NCBI RefSeq assembly: GCF_013410545.1
Contig: NZ_JACCFV010000001.1
Coordinates: 3,038,001-3,102,000 of the forward strand
DNA: 64,000 nucleotides
DNA from: Pseudoclavibacter chungangensis
GTDB lineage: Bacteria; Actinomycetota; Actinomycetes; Actinomycetales; Microbacteriaceae
Direction of reading: 5' to 3'
Positions 16,747 through 24,629 of the stretch are shown piece after piece. Position 1 is the first letter of the stretch. Each line of letters begins with the position of its first letter. The notes under the pieces were generated by a model. That model was not told the origin of the DNA, ran no database searches, and saw only the letters and a list, made by a program, of their open reading frames with translations. A program made the translations under genes and the position numbers.

Positions 16747-17575
16747 TCAGACGGGTTGCACGTCGGGGTATCGGACCGAGCCGAGCGGGTAGATGTGACC
16801 GCCCGCCCTGCTGTGTTCGGCGATCCCGTCACCGTTGATGCCGAGGAAGATCCCGGTCGTCACGAGACCGTAGCCGAGGTCGTGCAGCCAGACGCTCGCG
16901 ACGGGGATGGAACTCCCGGAAGCAGAACAGGTACAGGCCGTCGTCCAGTTTCCAGACCGTCGAGAGGTCCATGTCGCCGTGCCCCCGCTGCACGCCCTGG
17001 AGGTTCTGCCACGCGTACCGCTCGGTCGACATGTACACGTGTTCGTAGAGGTGTTGCGGACTGTACCGGTACAGGTTCCGCATGCCGATGAGGTCGCGCG
17101 ACTCGCCCGGGGCCGCGCCGGTGGGCTCGCCGCCGTCGAGGACGGCCGCGACGAACTCCTGCGTCACCTGCGGTTCGCCCTCGCGAGGCTCCTGCCCGAT
17201 CCGAGAGTGCGTCACGATGGCACGCCGCGTGTGCTCGGACCACACGATCGTGAGCGCCGTCCGCTCGCGTGATTCGAGGGGGAGGTTGAGGAAGTGGACG
17301 CCCGGCCGGACGGCGATCGCGTCGTACGGGTCGGCGGCGTCGTCGACATCGTCGACCGTCCGGGACCCGCTCGTGCTCCAGCGCACACGGGCGTCGTCGA
17401 GGACGTCGACGGTGATCGTGCCACCGCCCTCGAGTTCGAAGCTGAGCCGCCGGCCCGCGAGGGACTCCTGCGGGAGTCGATAGGTGTCGATTCCCGCCGC
17501 GAACTCGTCGTACGTGGCCCACTCGTCGGCGTCGCGCCGCGTCGCCGCGAGGTCTCCGATCTCCGCTGCCGTCAT
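16747..17575 (-). pseudogene. MoaF-family protein, broken by a 1-base frameshift
   Basis: The first 220 residues match the MoaF N- and C-domain family: a lipocalin-like beta-rich protein with GRRLSFELEGGGTITVDV, VHFLNLPL, RDLIGMRNLYRYSPQHLYEHVYMS and DDGLYLFCFREF. At about 16907-16912 the frame goes off. Dropping one C of TTCC continues it as IPVASVWLHDLGYGLVTTG and then FLGINGDGIAEHS, to a stop at 16747 (275 residues if restored). Despite its name, MoaF has no proven cofactor role. ATG start with AGGAG seven bases upstream. It lies between the dehydrogenase and SnoaL genes. Confidence 0.82.
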
Positions 17576-17630
17576 GGTCGTGCTCCTGTCTGTCGGGAGG
17601 TCGGCCCGCGCCGTGCGGGCCCTGGGTGGT

Positions 17631-18737
17631 TCATCCCGCTCGCTGCGGGACGAGCAGCGCCTTGATGACGCCGTCGCGCTTGTGCCGGACGAGCTCGAGC
17701 GCCTCGGCCGCGCGTTCGAGCGGGAACCGGTGGCTGACGAGCCGGGCGAACGGGAAGTCGCCGCGCGCGAGGAGCGCGAGGGCTGGTTCGTAGCCACCGG
17801 CGGAGAGGAACGAGGCGACGATCTCGACCTCGCGCACGAGGATGTCCTCGTCCTGCCGGAACGTCACGGGGCGTCCGCTGCCGAGTGCGCCCGCGAGGAC
17901 CGTCCGTCCGCCCCGGCGCGTCAGACGGACGGCCTGCACCTGTGCCTCGGCGGAGCCGGCGGTCTCGATGACGACGTCCGCGGTGCGCCCACCGAGCGTG
18001 CTGCGCAGCGCCGCGACGACATCCGTCTCCGCGCTCGTGTCGATGGTGTCGTCGGCGCCGAAGCTGAGGCCGAGCTCGAGCCGGCTCGCGCGGGTGCCGA
18101 GCAGGACGACCTCGTCGGCTCCGGCCGCACGTGCCGCGGCGGCCGCGAGCAGGCCGATCGGGCCCGGGCCGATGATCGCGACGCGGTCCCCCGGACCGAC
18201 GCGGCCGCGTCGGACGCACCGGGACGCGACGGCGAGCGGCTCGACGAGGGCGGCGGCGTCCCAGTCGACGTGGGACGGGATGCGGTGCACGATCGCCTCG
18301 CCGGGCACGAACAGCGTCTCGGCGTAGCCGCCCCAGAACCCGGGCGCACGGTCCCCGCCCATGTTCACGCCGTACTGGCGGCCCCGTCCGCCGGCCGCCC
18401 GGTCGTCGTCCTCGCACACGTTGTACCGCCCCTGTCGGCACCGGTCGCAGCGCCCGCACGGGACGAGCATCTCGACGGCGATCCGGTCGCCCGGTCGCAG
18501 CCCGCGCGCGAGCGCCGCGTCGGCACCGATCCGGTCGACCTCGCCGACGAACTCGTGGCCGGGGACGACCGGGAACGGATCGCCGAGGTGCCCGTCGAGC
18601 AGGTGCACGTCGGTCGCGCAGATGCCGACGCGGCGAACGCGCATCGTGAGATCGTCAGGGCCGATCGACGGCACGGGGTGTTCCTGCACCTCCATGCGGC
18701 CCGGTGCGACGAACACGACCTGATGGGCCGTCGTCAC
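17631..18737 (-). CDS. Zinc-dependent alcohol/polyol dehydrogenase (MDR family)
   Basis: A 368-residue medium-chain dehydrogenase. Catalytic zinc ligands are in GICATDVH near residue 39 and PGHEFVGE near 61. The four-cysteine structural zinc site is CGRCDRCRQGRYNVC near 94-108. The NAD(P)-binding motif is IIGPGPIGLLAAA near 190. It resembles sorbitol/threonine dehydrogenase-like enzymes; the substrate cannot be told. The GTG start overlaps the MFS stop as GTGA, so import and oxidation of one substrate are probably coupled. Confidence 0.92.
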   Translation of the reverse strand: MTTAHQVVFVAPGRMEVQEHPVPSIGPDDLTMRVRRVGICATDVHLLDGHLGDPFPVVPGHEFVGEVDRIGADAALARGLRPGDRIAVEMLVPCGRCDRCRQGRYNVCEDDDRAAGGRGRQYGVNMGGDRAPGFWGGYAETLFVPGEAIVHRIPSHVDWDAAALVEPLAVASRCVRRGRVGPGDRVAIIGPGPIGLLAAAAARAAGADEVVLLGTRASRLELGLSFGADDTIDTSAETDVVAALRSTLGGRTADVVIETAGSAEAQVQAVRLTRRGGRTVLAGALGSGRPVTFRQDEDILVREVEIVASFLSAGGYEPALALLARGDFPFARLVSHRFPLERAAEALELVRHKRDGVIKALLVPQRAG

Positions 18738-20059
18738 GAGCGGGGCGCCCCGTCGACCGCGACGCCGTGGCGTCGCGCCGCGATCGGTGACGTCTCACGC
18801 AGGAAGAGCGCGAGGACCACGACGACGAGCGCGGCTCCCGTGCACATCCAGAACGTCGCGTCGAGCCCGAACGCGTCGGCGATCATGCCGCCGATCCACG
18901 GTGCGACGAAACCGCCGCCGATCTCGCCGACCCCCATGATGAGGCCGAGGCACGAGGCCATGACGTGCGGTGCGACCGTCTCGGCGGGGATCGTCGCCAT
19001 GAACAGCGTGAAGCACCCCATGCCCGTGTAGCTCAGGGCCATCGCCACGAACAGCAGGCCCGGCGAGGTGATCCGCATGATGAGGACGGGCGCGAGGGCC
19101 GCGACGAGCGCGAAGACGATGATCGCGAGCTTACGGCCGAATCGATCGGAGAAGGCCGGCACGACGGCCCCCCACAGCACCCATCCGACGCCGATGCCGG
19201 TGAGCGCGAACGCGACCTCCCCGCCGCTCCAGTCCGGCCGGGTCTCCGCGAGGTACGAGGGGGTGAACGTCTGCGTCGTCACGAACCAGGTGATGAAGAA
19301 CACGGCGATGAACATGCACAGGAGGATGTTGCGGGAGCGGAGCGCCTGCGCGAACGTGACGGGACGCTCGGCGACGGGGATCGCGCTCGTCGGCGGGAGC
19401 ATGCCCGCCGCTCCGGCCCCCGCGCCGCCACCGCGCAGGCGCAGCTCCCGCACGAACAGCAGGACGAGCAACGACATGAGGAGGCCGGGAACGATCGTGA
19501 AGAAGAACGCGCTGCGCCACCCCCACGCCTCAGCCATCGCGACCGTCACGATCGGGCCCGCGATCCCGCCGATGAGTCCCGCCGAGGAGCCCTGCAGGAG
19601 TCCCATGTTGAGCCCCCGCCGCTTCTCCGACGAGGAGAACATCATGAGCGTCTGCGACAGCGGCAGCACGCCACCCTCGAACATGCCCATGATGCCGCGC
19701 AGCAGCAGGAGGGACGCGAGCCCGCCGACGAAGCCCGACAGTGCCGAGAACACCGAGAACCCGATCGTGCAGACGATGATGAGCGGCTTCCGGCGATCGA
19801 TGCGGTCGGAGACGACCCCGAGCAGCAGTCCGGAGATCGCCCACGTGAGCGACGGGATCCCACCGAGCAGTCCGAGGGCGGTGTGGTCGAGTCCGAGCTC
19901 GGGCATCCAGTACGGGGCGAGGTAGTTCAGCGCGAGGCGGTCGAAGAAGACGAACCCGAAGGTCGCGAACAGGACCGCGAGCAGCACGTACTGGTAGTGC
20001 CCGCCCTGTGGTGGCGCCGTGTACGGCCGTCGCGGGGCGATGCGTTCGGTGCGCGTCAT
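18734..20059 (-). CDS. MFS transporter, organic-acid/sugar-acid type
   Basis: A 441-residue protein with about 12 hydrophobic helices. The MFS loop motif is GVVSDRIDRRKPL near residue 80 and is partly repeated as PAFSDRFGRKLA in the second half. An N-terminal FGFVFFDRLALNYLAPYW resembles the anion:cation symporter family, so a carboxylate substrate is a reasonable guess. The start ATG 20059 has GAGGAG upstream. It is the first gene of the operon that includes the dehydrogenase and the two frameshifted genes. The 226-base upstream gap is extremely GC-rich and I see no clear promoter in it. Confidence 0.9.
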   Translation of the reverse strand: MTRTERIAPRRPYTAPPQGGHYQYVLLAVLFATFGFVFFDRLALNYLAPYWMPELGLDHTALGLLGGIPSLTWAISGLLLGVVSDRIDRRKPLIIVCTIGFSVFSALSGFVGGLASLLLLRGIMGMFEGGVLPLSQTLMMFSSSEKRRGLNMGLLQGSSAGLIGGIAGPIVTVAMAEAWGWRSAFFFTIVPGLLMSLLVLLFVRELRLRGGGAGAGAAGMLPPTSAIPVAERPVTFAQALRSRNILLCMFIAVFFITWFVTTQTFTPSYLAETRPDWSGGEVAFALTGIGVGWVLWGAVVPAFSDRFGRKLAIIVFALVAALAPVLIMRITSPGLLFVAMALSYTGMGCFTLFMATIPAETVAPHVMASCLGLIMGVGEIGGGFVAPWIGGMIADAFGLDATFWMCTGAALVVVVLALFLRETSPIAARRHGVAVDGAPRS

Positions 20060-20285
20060 GGTGGTCTCCTCATCGAGATCTGGGTCGCGCCGACGAGGGC
20101 GCCCAGTCATGGTGCGCGCGTCACGCGACGGCCCGCATGCCGATTGCGGCCACGTCACCCGCCGATCTCGGCCACCTTCCGCGCCGCCCGATGCTCGTCC
20201 CGCGCCGTGCAGCGTCCACGGCGCGACGGCGCGACGCGGTCCGGCGCGGCGGCGCGGCGCGGCGCGGCGGACCGTGTCGCGCGAC

Positions 20286-20783
20286 TCAGGCGGTCGGTTC
20301 GGGCGCCTCGTCCGAGGCGCGCCCCGGCACCGAGCGGAAGAAGCGTCTGATCGGGTCGGCGCACTCGTCGGCGAGGACACCCGCGACGACCTCGGTCGTC
20401 GCGGGGAGCCGACCGTCGCGCAGCAGGTCGTAGACGGATCCCGCCGCACCGGCCTTCTCGTCCCACGCGCCGTAGACGACGGTCGAGATGCGCGCCTGCA
20501 GGATCGCTCCCGCGCACATCGCGCAGGGTTCGAGCGTCGTGATGAGCGTGCAGCCGTCGAGGCGCGAGCGATCGAGCGCGCGCGCCGCCGCGCGGATCGC
20601 GACGATCTCGGCGTGTGCGGTCGGGTCGCCGTGGGCCTCGCGCTCGTTGCGACCACGGCTGAGGATCTCGCCGTCCGCGGCGACCACGATCGCGCCGACG
20701 GGCACGTCGTCCGTGAACGCCGCGACGCGGCCGAGGGCGATCGCCTCACGCATGAGTTGCGTGTGCTCGGGTCGAATTCGCAT
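20286..20783 (-). CDS. tadA: tRNA adenosine(34) deaminase TadA
   Basis: A 165-residue zinc-dependent deaminase that makes inosine at the wobble position of tRNA-Arg(ACG). The active site HAE is in [13 protein letters not shown] near residue 53 and the zinc cysteines in [12 protein letters not shown] near 83. Length and motifs fit TadA. An ATG start ([11 protein letters not shown]) is used. It is divergent from upp across 121 bases. Confidence 0.92.
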   Translation of the reverse strand: MRIRPEHTQLMREAIALGRVAAFTDDVPVGAIVVAADGEILSRGRNEREAHGDPTAHAEIVAIRAAARALDRSRLDGCTLITTLEPCAMCAGAILQARISTVVYGAWDEKAGAAGSVYDLLRDGRLPATTEVVAGVLADECADPIRRFFRSVPGRASDEAPEPTA

Positions 20784-20891
20784 GCACGGACCGTCCGTTC
20801 GGCTCGAGGTGGGCCGCCCCGCGGGTGATCCGTGGGCGGCGTCGCGGCCCCGACATCCTTGCACGCGAGGGCGGACGCGCACCGTGCGAAG

Positions 20892-20897
20892 TACGCT
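20892..20897 (+). promoter_or_regulatory. -10 element of upp
   Basis: TACGCT, followed by 7 bases and the upp ATG. The same TACGCT-N6/7-ATG layout occurs before the 59-residue gene at 48894 and the Lrp gene at 56075. Confidence 0.5.
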
Positions 20898-20904
20898 TGA
20901 TCCC

Positions 20905-21540
20905 ATGCGATTGCACGTTGCGGACCACCCGCTCATCACGCACAAGCTCACGGTGCTCCGCGACCGTGCGACCCCGTCGCCCGTGTTCCGCTCGCTCGTC
21001 GAGGAGCTCGTCACGCTGTTGAGCTACGAGGCGACCCGCGAGGTCCGCACCGAGCGCGTCGACATCGAGACGCCCGTCTCCCCCACGACCGGGCTCCGTA
21101 TCGGCGATCCGAAGCCGCTCGTCGTGCCCATCATCCGCGCGGGTCTGGGCATGCTCGACGGGTTCGTCAAGCTCGTGCCCTCGGTCGAGGTCGGGTTCGT
21201 CGGCATCCGCCGGGACGAGTCGACGCTGCAGCCCGAGACGTATGCGAAGCGGCTGCCCGAGGACCTCTCGAACCGCCAGTGCTTCGTGCTCGACCCCATG
21301 CTCGCGACGGGTGGCTCGCTCGCCGCGACCGTGCAGTTCCTCTTCGACGCGGGCGCGCAGGACGTGACCGCGATCTGTCTCGTCGCCGCCCCCGAGGGCG
21401 TGCACCACATGGAGGAGCAGTTCGAGGGGCGCGACGTGAAGGTCGTCCTGGGCGCGCTCGACAGCGGCCTGAACGAGCACGGCTACATCGTGCCCGGCCT
21501 CGGGGATGCGGGCGATCGACTGTACGGCGTCGCCGAGTAG
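20905..21540 (+). CDS. upp: Uracil phosphoribosyltransferase
   Basis: A 211-residue salvage enzyme that makes UMP from uracil and PRPP. The PRPP-binding loop is [14 protein letters not shown] near residue 130, the family block [11 protein letters not shown] is near 75, and the C-terminal uracil-binding region ends [15 protein letters not shown]. No Shine-Dalgarno sequence is present; TACGCT seven bases before the ATG predicts a leaderless mRNA. Confidence 0.96.
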   Translation: MRLHVADHPLITHKLTVLRDRATPSPVFRSLVEELVTLLSYEATREVRTERVDIETPVSPTTGLRIGDPKPLVVPIIRAGLGMLDGFVKLVPSVEVGFVGIRRDESTLQPETYAKRLPEDLSNRQCFVLDPMLATGGSLAATVQFLFDAGAQDVTAICLVAAPEGVHHMEEQFEGRDVKVVLGALDSGLNEHGYIVPGLGDAGDRLYGVAE

Positions 21541-21551
21541 ACGCTCGAGGC

Positions 21552-21580
21552 CGGTACCGCCGGAGTGCGGTACCGCCGGA
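21552..21580. repeat. 13-bp direct repeat (CGGTACCGCCGGA) twice, at a 16-bp period
   Basis: CGGTACCGCCGGA occurs at 21552-21564 and 21568-21580. Each copy contains the 8-bp palindrome CGGTACCG, so the two can also fold into a hairpin. It lies after upp and 7 bases before a consensus -35, so it could be a upp terminator or a regulator site. Confidence 0.55.
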
Positions 21581-21587
21581 CGTCGGG

Positions 21588-21617
21588 TTGACACCCGGCG
21601 TCACGCGCGAACATAAT
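21588..21617 (+). promoter_or_regulatory. Strong sigma70-type promoter for the Cys-rich mini-ORF
   Basis: A perfect -35 TTGACA (21588-21593), an 18-base spacer and a CATAAT -10 (21612-21617). The predicted start falls on or next to the A of the ATG at 21625. It is the best consensus promoter I found in the window. Confidence 0.75.
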
Positions 21618-21624
21618 GACCGAC

Positions 21625-21723
21625 ATGACGACGTTCACGCGATCCCTCACCGCCGGTTCGGCGACGGGAACGACCGGCATGATGATGCCCGGTCACGCGG
21701 CGTGCTGTCGAATGTGTCGCTGA
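21625..21723 (+). CDS. Leaderless 32-residue peptide with Cys-rich end (candidate attenuation leader)
   Basis: The peptide starts MTTFTRSLTAG and ends MMMPGHAACCRMCR before TGA at 21721. The ATG lies 7 bases after a consensus -10, with no room for a Shine-Dalgarno sequence. Three of its last six residues are cysteine, and three ATG codons occur in a row in the middle. Cys-rich leaderless ORFs upstream of regulated genes are known from mycobacteria, where translation of Cys codons senses cysteine supply. Here the next gene, 178 bases on, is a winged-helix protein. Whether the peptide is functional is inference; an in-frame ATG six bases earlier (21619 region) is less well placed. Confidence 0.5.
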   Translation: MTTFTRSLTAGSATGTTGMMMPGHAACCRMCR

Positions 21724-21900
21724 GCACGGACCCGACACCGGTTCCGTTCCTCGCCCCGAGCGAAGCCCGCCCGACGACACCTCGGTGAGCGACGTCCGCG
21801 CCACCGCCCCGTCGCCCAGACGCGACACCACGCCTCACGGCATCCGTTCCGCCCCGATCGGCGGAGCCACAAGCATCATCATCACGAAAGCGATCCCGCC

Positions 21901-22635
21901 ATGTCGACCGCCTCCGCTCTCCGAACCTCCGTTCCCACCACCGCCCCCGCTCCGGCCGCCTCGCGCCGCCCCGCCCCGCAGGCCGGCCCCGCAGCAGCCG
22001 CTCCCGAGCGTTCCGCGCCGCACGTCCAGCCCGTGCCGTCCGCGCCCGAGGCACGCGGCTTCGTCCTCTACGTCGGCCTCGACGAGGTGAAGGCCGCCCT
22101 CGACGGCACGTCCCTCACCGAGCTCGTCGAAGCGCTCAAGCGCGTCACCGGCGAGGTCGCCCCGCACGCCGAGACCTACGCCGCCGTCGCGCTCGCCCCG
22201 AAGGGCGCCGGCGGCCGCGACGTCGACGTCGTCCGTCTCGCGCTCCACGAGCCGCAGGCGCTCGCCGAGCAGCAGGACGACGACGAGGAGACCTCGGTCG
22301 AGCAGGGCGTCGTCATCGACACGACGCGGCGCCGCGTCGTCGTCTCGGGTGACAACGCCGGCCTCACCTACAAGGAGTTCGAGCTGCTGCAGGCGCTCGT
22401 GCTGCGTGAGGGCCGCACGGTCGACCGTCTCGAGATCATCGACATCCTCTGGCGGGACTCGGAGGAGGAGCGCCCGAACGAGCGGACCATCGACGTGCAC
22501 GTGCGCCGCCTTCGCGCAAAGCTCGGCACGTACGGCGACATCGTCCGCACGGTCCGCGGCACGGGATACCGCTTCGACCGGCACGCCGACGTCGAGGTCG
22601 TGTACCCGATGGCACAGTCGCCCGACCGGTTCTGA
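21901..22635 (+). CDS. Winged-helix (OmpR-type) DNA-binding protein without receiver domain
   Basis: A 244-residue protein. Residues 1-50 are Ala/Pro-rich and disordered. Residues about 55-115 form an unrecognised small alpha-beta region (FVLYVGLDEVKAAL, YAAVALAPKG). The C-terminal 100 residues are an OmpR/PhoB effector domain (LTYKEFELLQALVLREGRTVDRLEIIDILW, RTIDVHVRRLRAKLG, IVRTVRGTGYRF). There is no phosphorylation receiver and no histidine kinase nearby, so it is an orphan regulator. Its transcript probably begins at the promoter at 21588, which puts it under the Cys-rich leader. Confidence 0.88.
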   Translation: MSTASALRTSVPTTAPAPAASRRPAPQAGPAAAAPERSAPHVQPVPSAPEARGFVLYVGLDEVKAALDGTSLTELVEALKRVTGEVAPHAETYAAVALAPKGAGGRDVDVVRLALHEPQALAEQQDDDEETSVEQGVVIDTTRRRVVVSGDNAGLTYKEFELLQALVLREGRTVDRLEIIDILWRDSEEERPNERTIDVHVRRLRAKLGTYGDIVRTVRGTGYRFDRHADVEVVYPMAQSPDRF

Positions 22636-22750
22636 CCGGTTCGGCACGGGCCACGCACCGCCCGGACGGCGTGAGGCCGCGACCGGCCGATACACGACCC
22701 GGAACGTGATTCTTCATCATTCTCCGGGTCGGCAACCATAGAGTACGCGC

Positions 22751-23248
22751 ATGTCCAGCCCCGATTCCGCCGTCGACGCCTGGGAGGCGCTGTTCCGTGC
22801 ACAGGTCTCGATCATGCGGGACCTTCGGAGTGCGTTCGCCGACGCCGATCTCTCGCTCAACGAGTACGACGTCCTGTTCAACATCGCCCGCGAGCCCTCG
22901 CACCGCAGCAGGCTGCGCGATCTGAACCGGAACGTCCTGCTCACGCAGTCGTCCGTCTCGCGACTCGTCGACCGGCTCGTGGAGCGCGGTCTCATCGAGA
23001 AGACGGGCGACGAGCTCGACGCGCGCGGGACGGTCGTCGCGCTCTCCTCGGCGGGGCGTGCCGAGTTCGGCCGGGTCGCGAAGATCCACATGGGAAACAT
23101 CCGCGAACGGGTCGGTGGCGTGCTGACCGAGGAGGAACTCGTGACCCTCGAAACCCTGTGCAACAAGCTCCGCACGAGTTCGTCCGATTCGCAGTGCGAC
23201 GACGTCGAGTCCGTCGGCGGTGCGGGTACGCAGCGGTCCGGAGGGTGA
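22751..23248 (+). CDS. MarR-family transcriptional regulator
   Basis: A 165-residue winged-helix regulator: LSLNEYDVLFNIAREPSHRSRLRDLNRNVLLTQSSVSRLVDRLVERGLIEK spans the DNA-recognition helix, then a beta wing with LDARGTVVALSSAGRAEF. The ligand is unknown. The ATG is six bases after TAGAGT without a Shine-Dalgarno sequence, so probably leaderless. The stop overlaps the start region of the next gene, an ArsR-type regulator. Confidence 0.9.
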   Translation: MSSPDSAVDAWEALFRAQVSIMRDLRSAFADADLSLNEYDVLFNIAREPSHRSRLRDLNRNVLLTQSSVSRLVDRLVERGLIEKTGDELDARGTVVALSSAGRAEFGRVAKIHMGNIRERVGGVLTEEELVTLETLCNKLRTSSSDSQCDDVESVGGAGTQRSGG

Positions 23249-23250
23249 GC

Positions 23251-23622
23251 GTGCCGACGCCGATCGTGCGGGACTACGCGTGGCCGGGCGATGCGTGCGA
23301 GGTGGCCGTCGACCCCGACGTCGCCATGGCGCTCGCCCACGATCTGCAGGTGATCGCCGATCCGGCACGCCTCCGCATCCTCTCGCTCATCGCCTCGCAC
23401 TCCCCTCGTCCGTCGAGCGTGACCGAGCTCGTCGACCGGCTCGGCCTGTCGCAGTCGACCGTGTCGCACCATCTGCGCACACTCGTGGACGCCGGGCTCC
23501 TCGTCCGGGAGCAGAGCGGCACGTGGGGGCTCTACCGTGCGCGCGGCGCACGGTTGCGCGAACTCGCGCGACTCATCGCCCCGGGCGACCTCGCCGACCC
23601 GGGCGATCCGATCCACGGCTGA
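23251..23622 (+). CDS. ArsR-family transcriptional regulator
   Basis: A 123-residue winged-helix protein. The HTH spans LQVIADPARLRILSLIAS and VTELVDRLGLSQSTVSHHLRTLVDAGLLVREQSGTWGLYRA. It has one cysteine (DACEVAVD, near residue 14) and no ELCVCDL metal site, so it may sense something other than a soft metal, or metal through His/Asp residues. The start is GTG 23251 with GGAGGG five bases upstream; GTG 23245, overlapping the MarR stop as GTGA, is equally possible. Confidence 0.85.
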   Translation: MPTPIVRDYAWPGDACEVAVDPDVAMALAHDLQVIADPARLRILSLIASHSPRPSSVTELVDRLGLSQSTVSHHLRTLVDAGLLVREQSGTWGLYRARGARLRELARLIAPGDLADPGDPIHG

Positions 23623-23676
23623 GCGCACCCGCGCACCGCTCGTCGGCCCTCGGAGCACGCTCTCTCCCGCAGCGCA

Positions 23677-23682
23677 TACAGT
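23677..23682 (+). promoter_or_regulatory. -10 element of the mogA operon
   Basis: TACAGT, then GGAGCG and the ATG of mogA. The six bases between could also act as a weak Shine-Dalgarno sequence if transcription begins earlier. Confidence 0.4.
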
Positions 23683-23688
23683 GGAGCG

Positions 23689-24216
23689 ATGACCGCCACC
23701 CCGAGCACCGATCGAGCAGCGACGCGCGACGGACGTCCCTGGGCCGTCGTCGTCACCGTCTCGGATCGCGCATCGATCGGCGAGCGGATCGACCGGACCG
23801 GTCCCGTCCTCGTCGAGGCGATCGCGTCGTGGGGTTTCCGCGTCGAGTCGGCCGTCGTCGTCCCGGACGACGTCGAGACGATCAGCGAGATCATCCGCGG
23901 CGCGCACGCCCAGGGCGCCCGGCTCGTCGTCACGACCGGTGGAACGGGTGTGGGGCCGCGGGACCGCACTCCCGAGGCGACGGCACCGCTCGTCGATCTG
24001 GAGCTCCCCGGTGTGCTCGAGGCGGTCCGCCGACGCGGTGCGCAGGCGCCCGCCGCCGCGCTCACGCGCGGGGTCGCCGGGATCGTGCTCGGCTCCCCCT
24101 CGACCTTCGTCGTCAACCTGCCGGGGTCGATCGGCGGTGTCCGTGACGGCATCGCCGTGCTCGAACCGCTCGCGCGCCACACGGTCGACCAGCTCGACGG
24201 GGCGGACCACGCATGA
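23689..24216 (+). CDS. mogA: Molybdopterin adenylyltransferase (MogA/MoaB type)
   Basis: A 175-residue enzyme that adenylates molybdopterin before metal insertion by MoeA. The signature VVTTGGTGVGPRDRTPEAT is near residues 83-101 and LPGSIGGVRDG near 145. It is the first gene of the plus-strand half of the molybdenum cofactor cluster, coupled to moaE by ATGA. Confidence 0.92.
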   Translation: MTATPSTDRAATRDGRPWAVVVTVSDRASIGERIDRTGPVLVEAIASWGFRVESAVVVPDDVETISEIIRGAHAQGARLVVTTGGTGVGPRDRTPEATAPLVDLELPGVLEAVRRRGAQAPAAALTRGVAGIVLGSPSTFVVNLPGSIGGVRDGIAVLEPLARHTVDQLDGADHA

Positions 24217-24629
24217 CCGTCGTCCTCACCGCCATCGGCGCCGAGCCGCTCGACGTCGGCGCGCACTACGCCGCCGTCGCGGATCCGGCGGCGGGTGCGA
24301 CGGCCGCGTTCGTGGGCACCGTCCGGGATCACGATCCGGGCGCCGCGGGCGAGGTGCAGCGGCTTTCGTACTCGGCGCACCCCGACGCGGATGCCGCCCT
24401 GCGCCGCATCGCCGAGGGCGTCGACGCCGACGGCCTGCGCATCGCGGTCAGTCATCGCATCGGCGACCTCGCGGTCGGTGACGTCGCGATCGTCGCGACG
24501 TGCTCGTCGGCGCACCGTGCCGAGGCGTTCGACGCGTGCCGCGCGCTCGTCGAGCGCGTCAAGGCGGAGCTGCCCGTCTGGAAGAAGCAGTTCGCGGTCG
24601 ACGGCACGAGCAATTGGGTGGGACTGTGA
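24213..24629 (+). CDS. moaE: Molybdopterin synthase catalytic subunit MoaE
   Basis: A 138-residue large subunit of molybdopterin synthase, which adds two sulfurs carried by MoaD to cyclic pyranopterin monophosphate. Family blocks include FVGTVRDHDPG near residue 34, ISHRIGDLAVGD-like VSHRIGDLAVGDVAIVATCSSAHR near 80, and PVWKKQF near 121 with the active-site lysines. The MoaD partner is encoded convergently 1.2 kb away. It is coupled by GTGA to moaA. Confidence 0.94.
   Translation: MTVVLTAIGAEPLDVGAHYAAVADPAAGATAAFVGTVRDHDPGAAGEVQRLSYSAHPDADAALRRIAEGVDADGLRIAVSHRIGDLAVGDVAIVATCSSAHRAEAFDACRALVERVKAELPVWKKQFAVDGTSNWVGL

Noticed and set aside
21872..21884. CATCATCATCAC run before the gene at 21901, resembling a His-tag
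   Set aside because: It is out of frame with and upstream of the start; a chance run.
21785..22090. Plus-strand frame beginning in the gap after the Cys-rich mini-ORF
   Set aside because: It runs out of frame into the winged-helix gene and has no promoter or ribosome site of its own.
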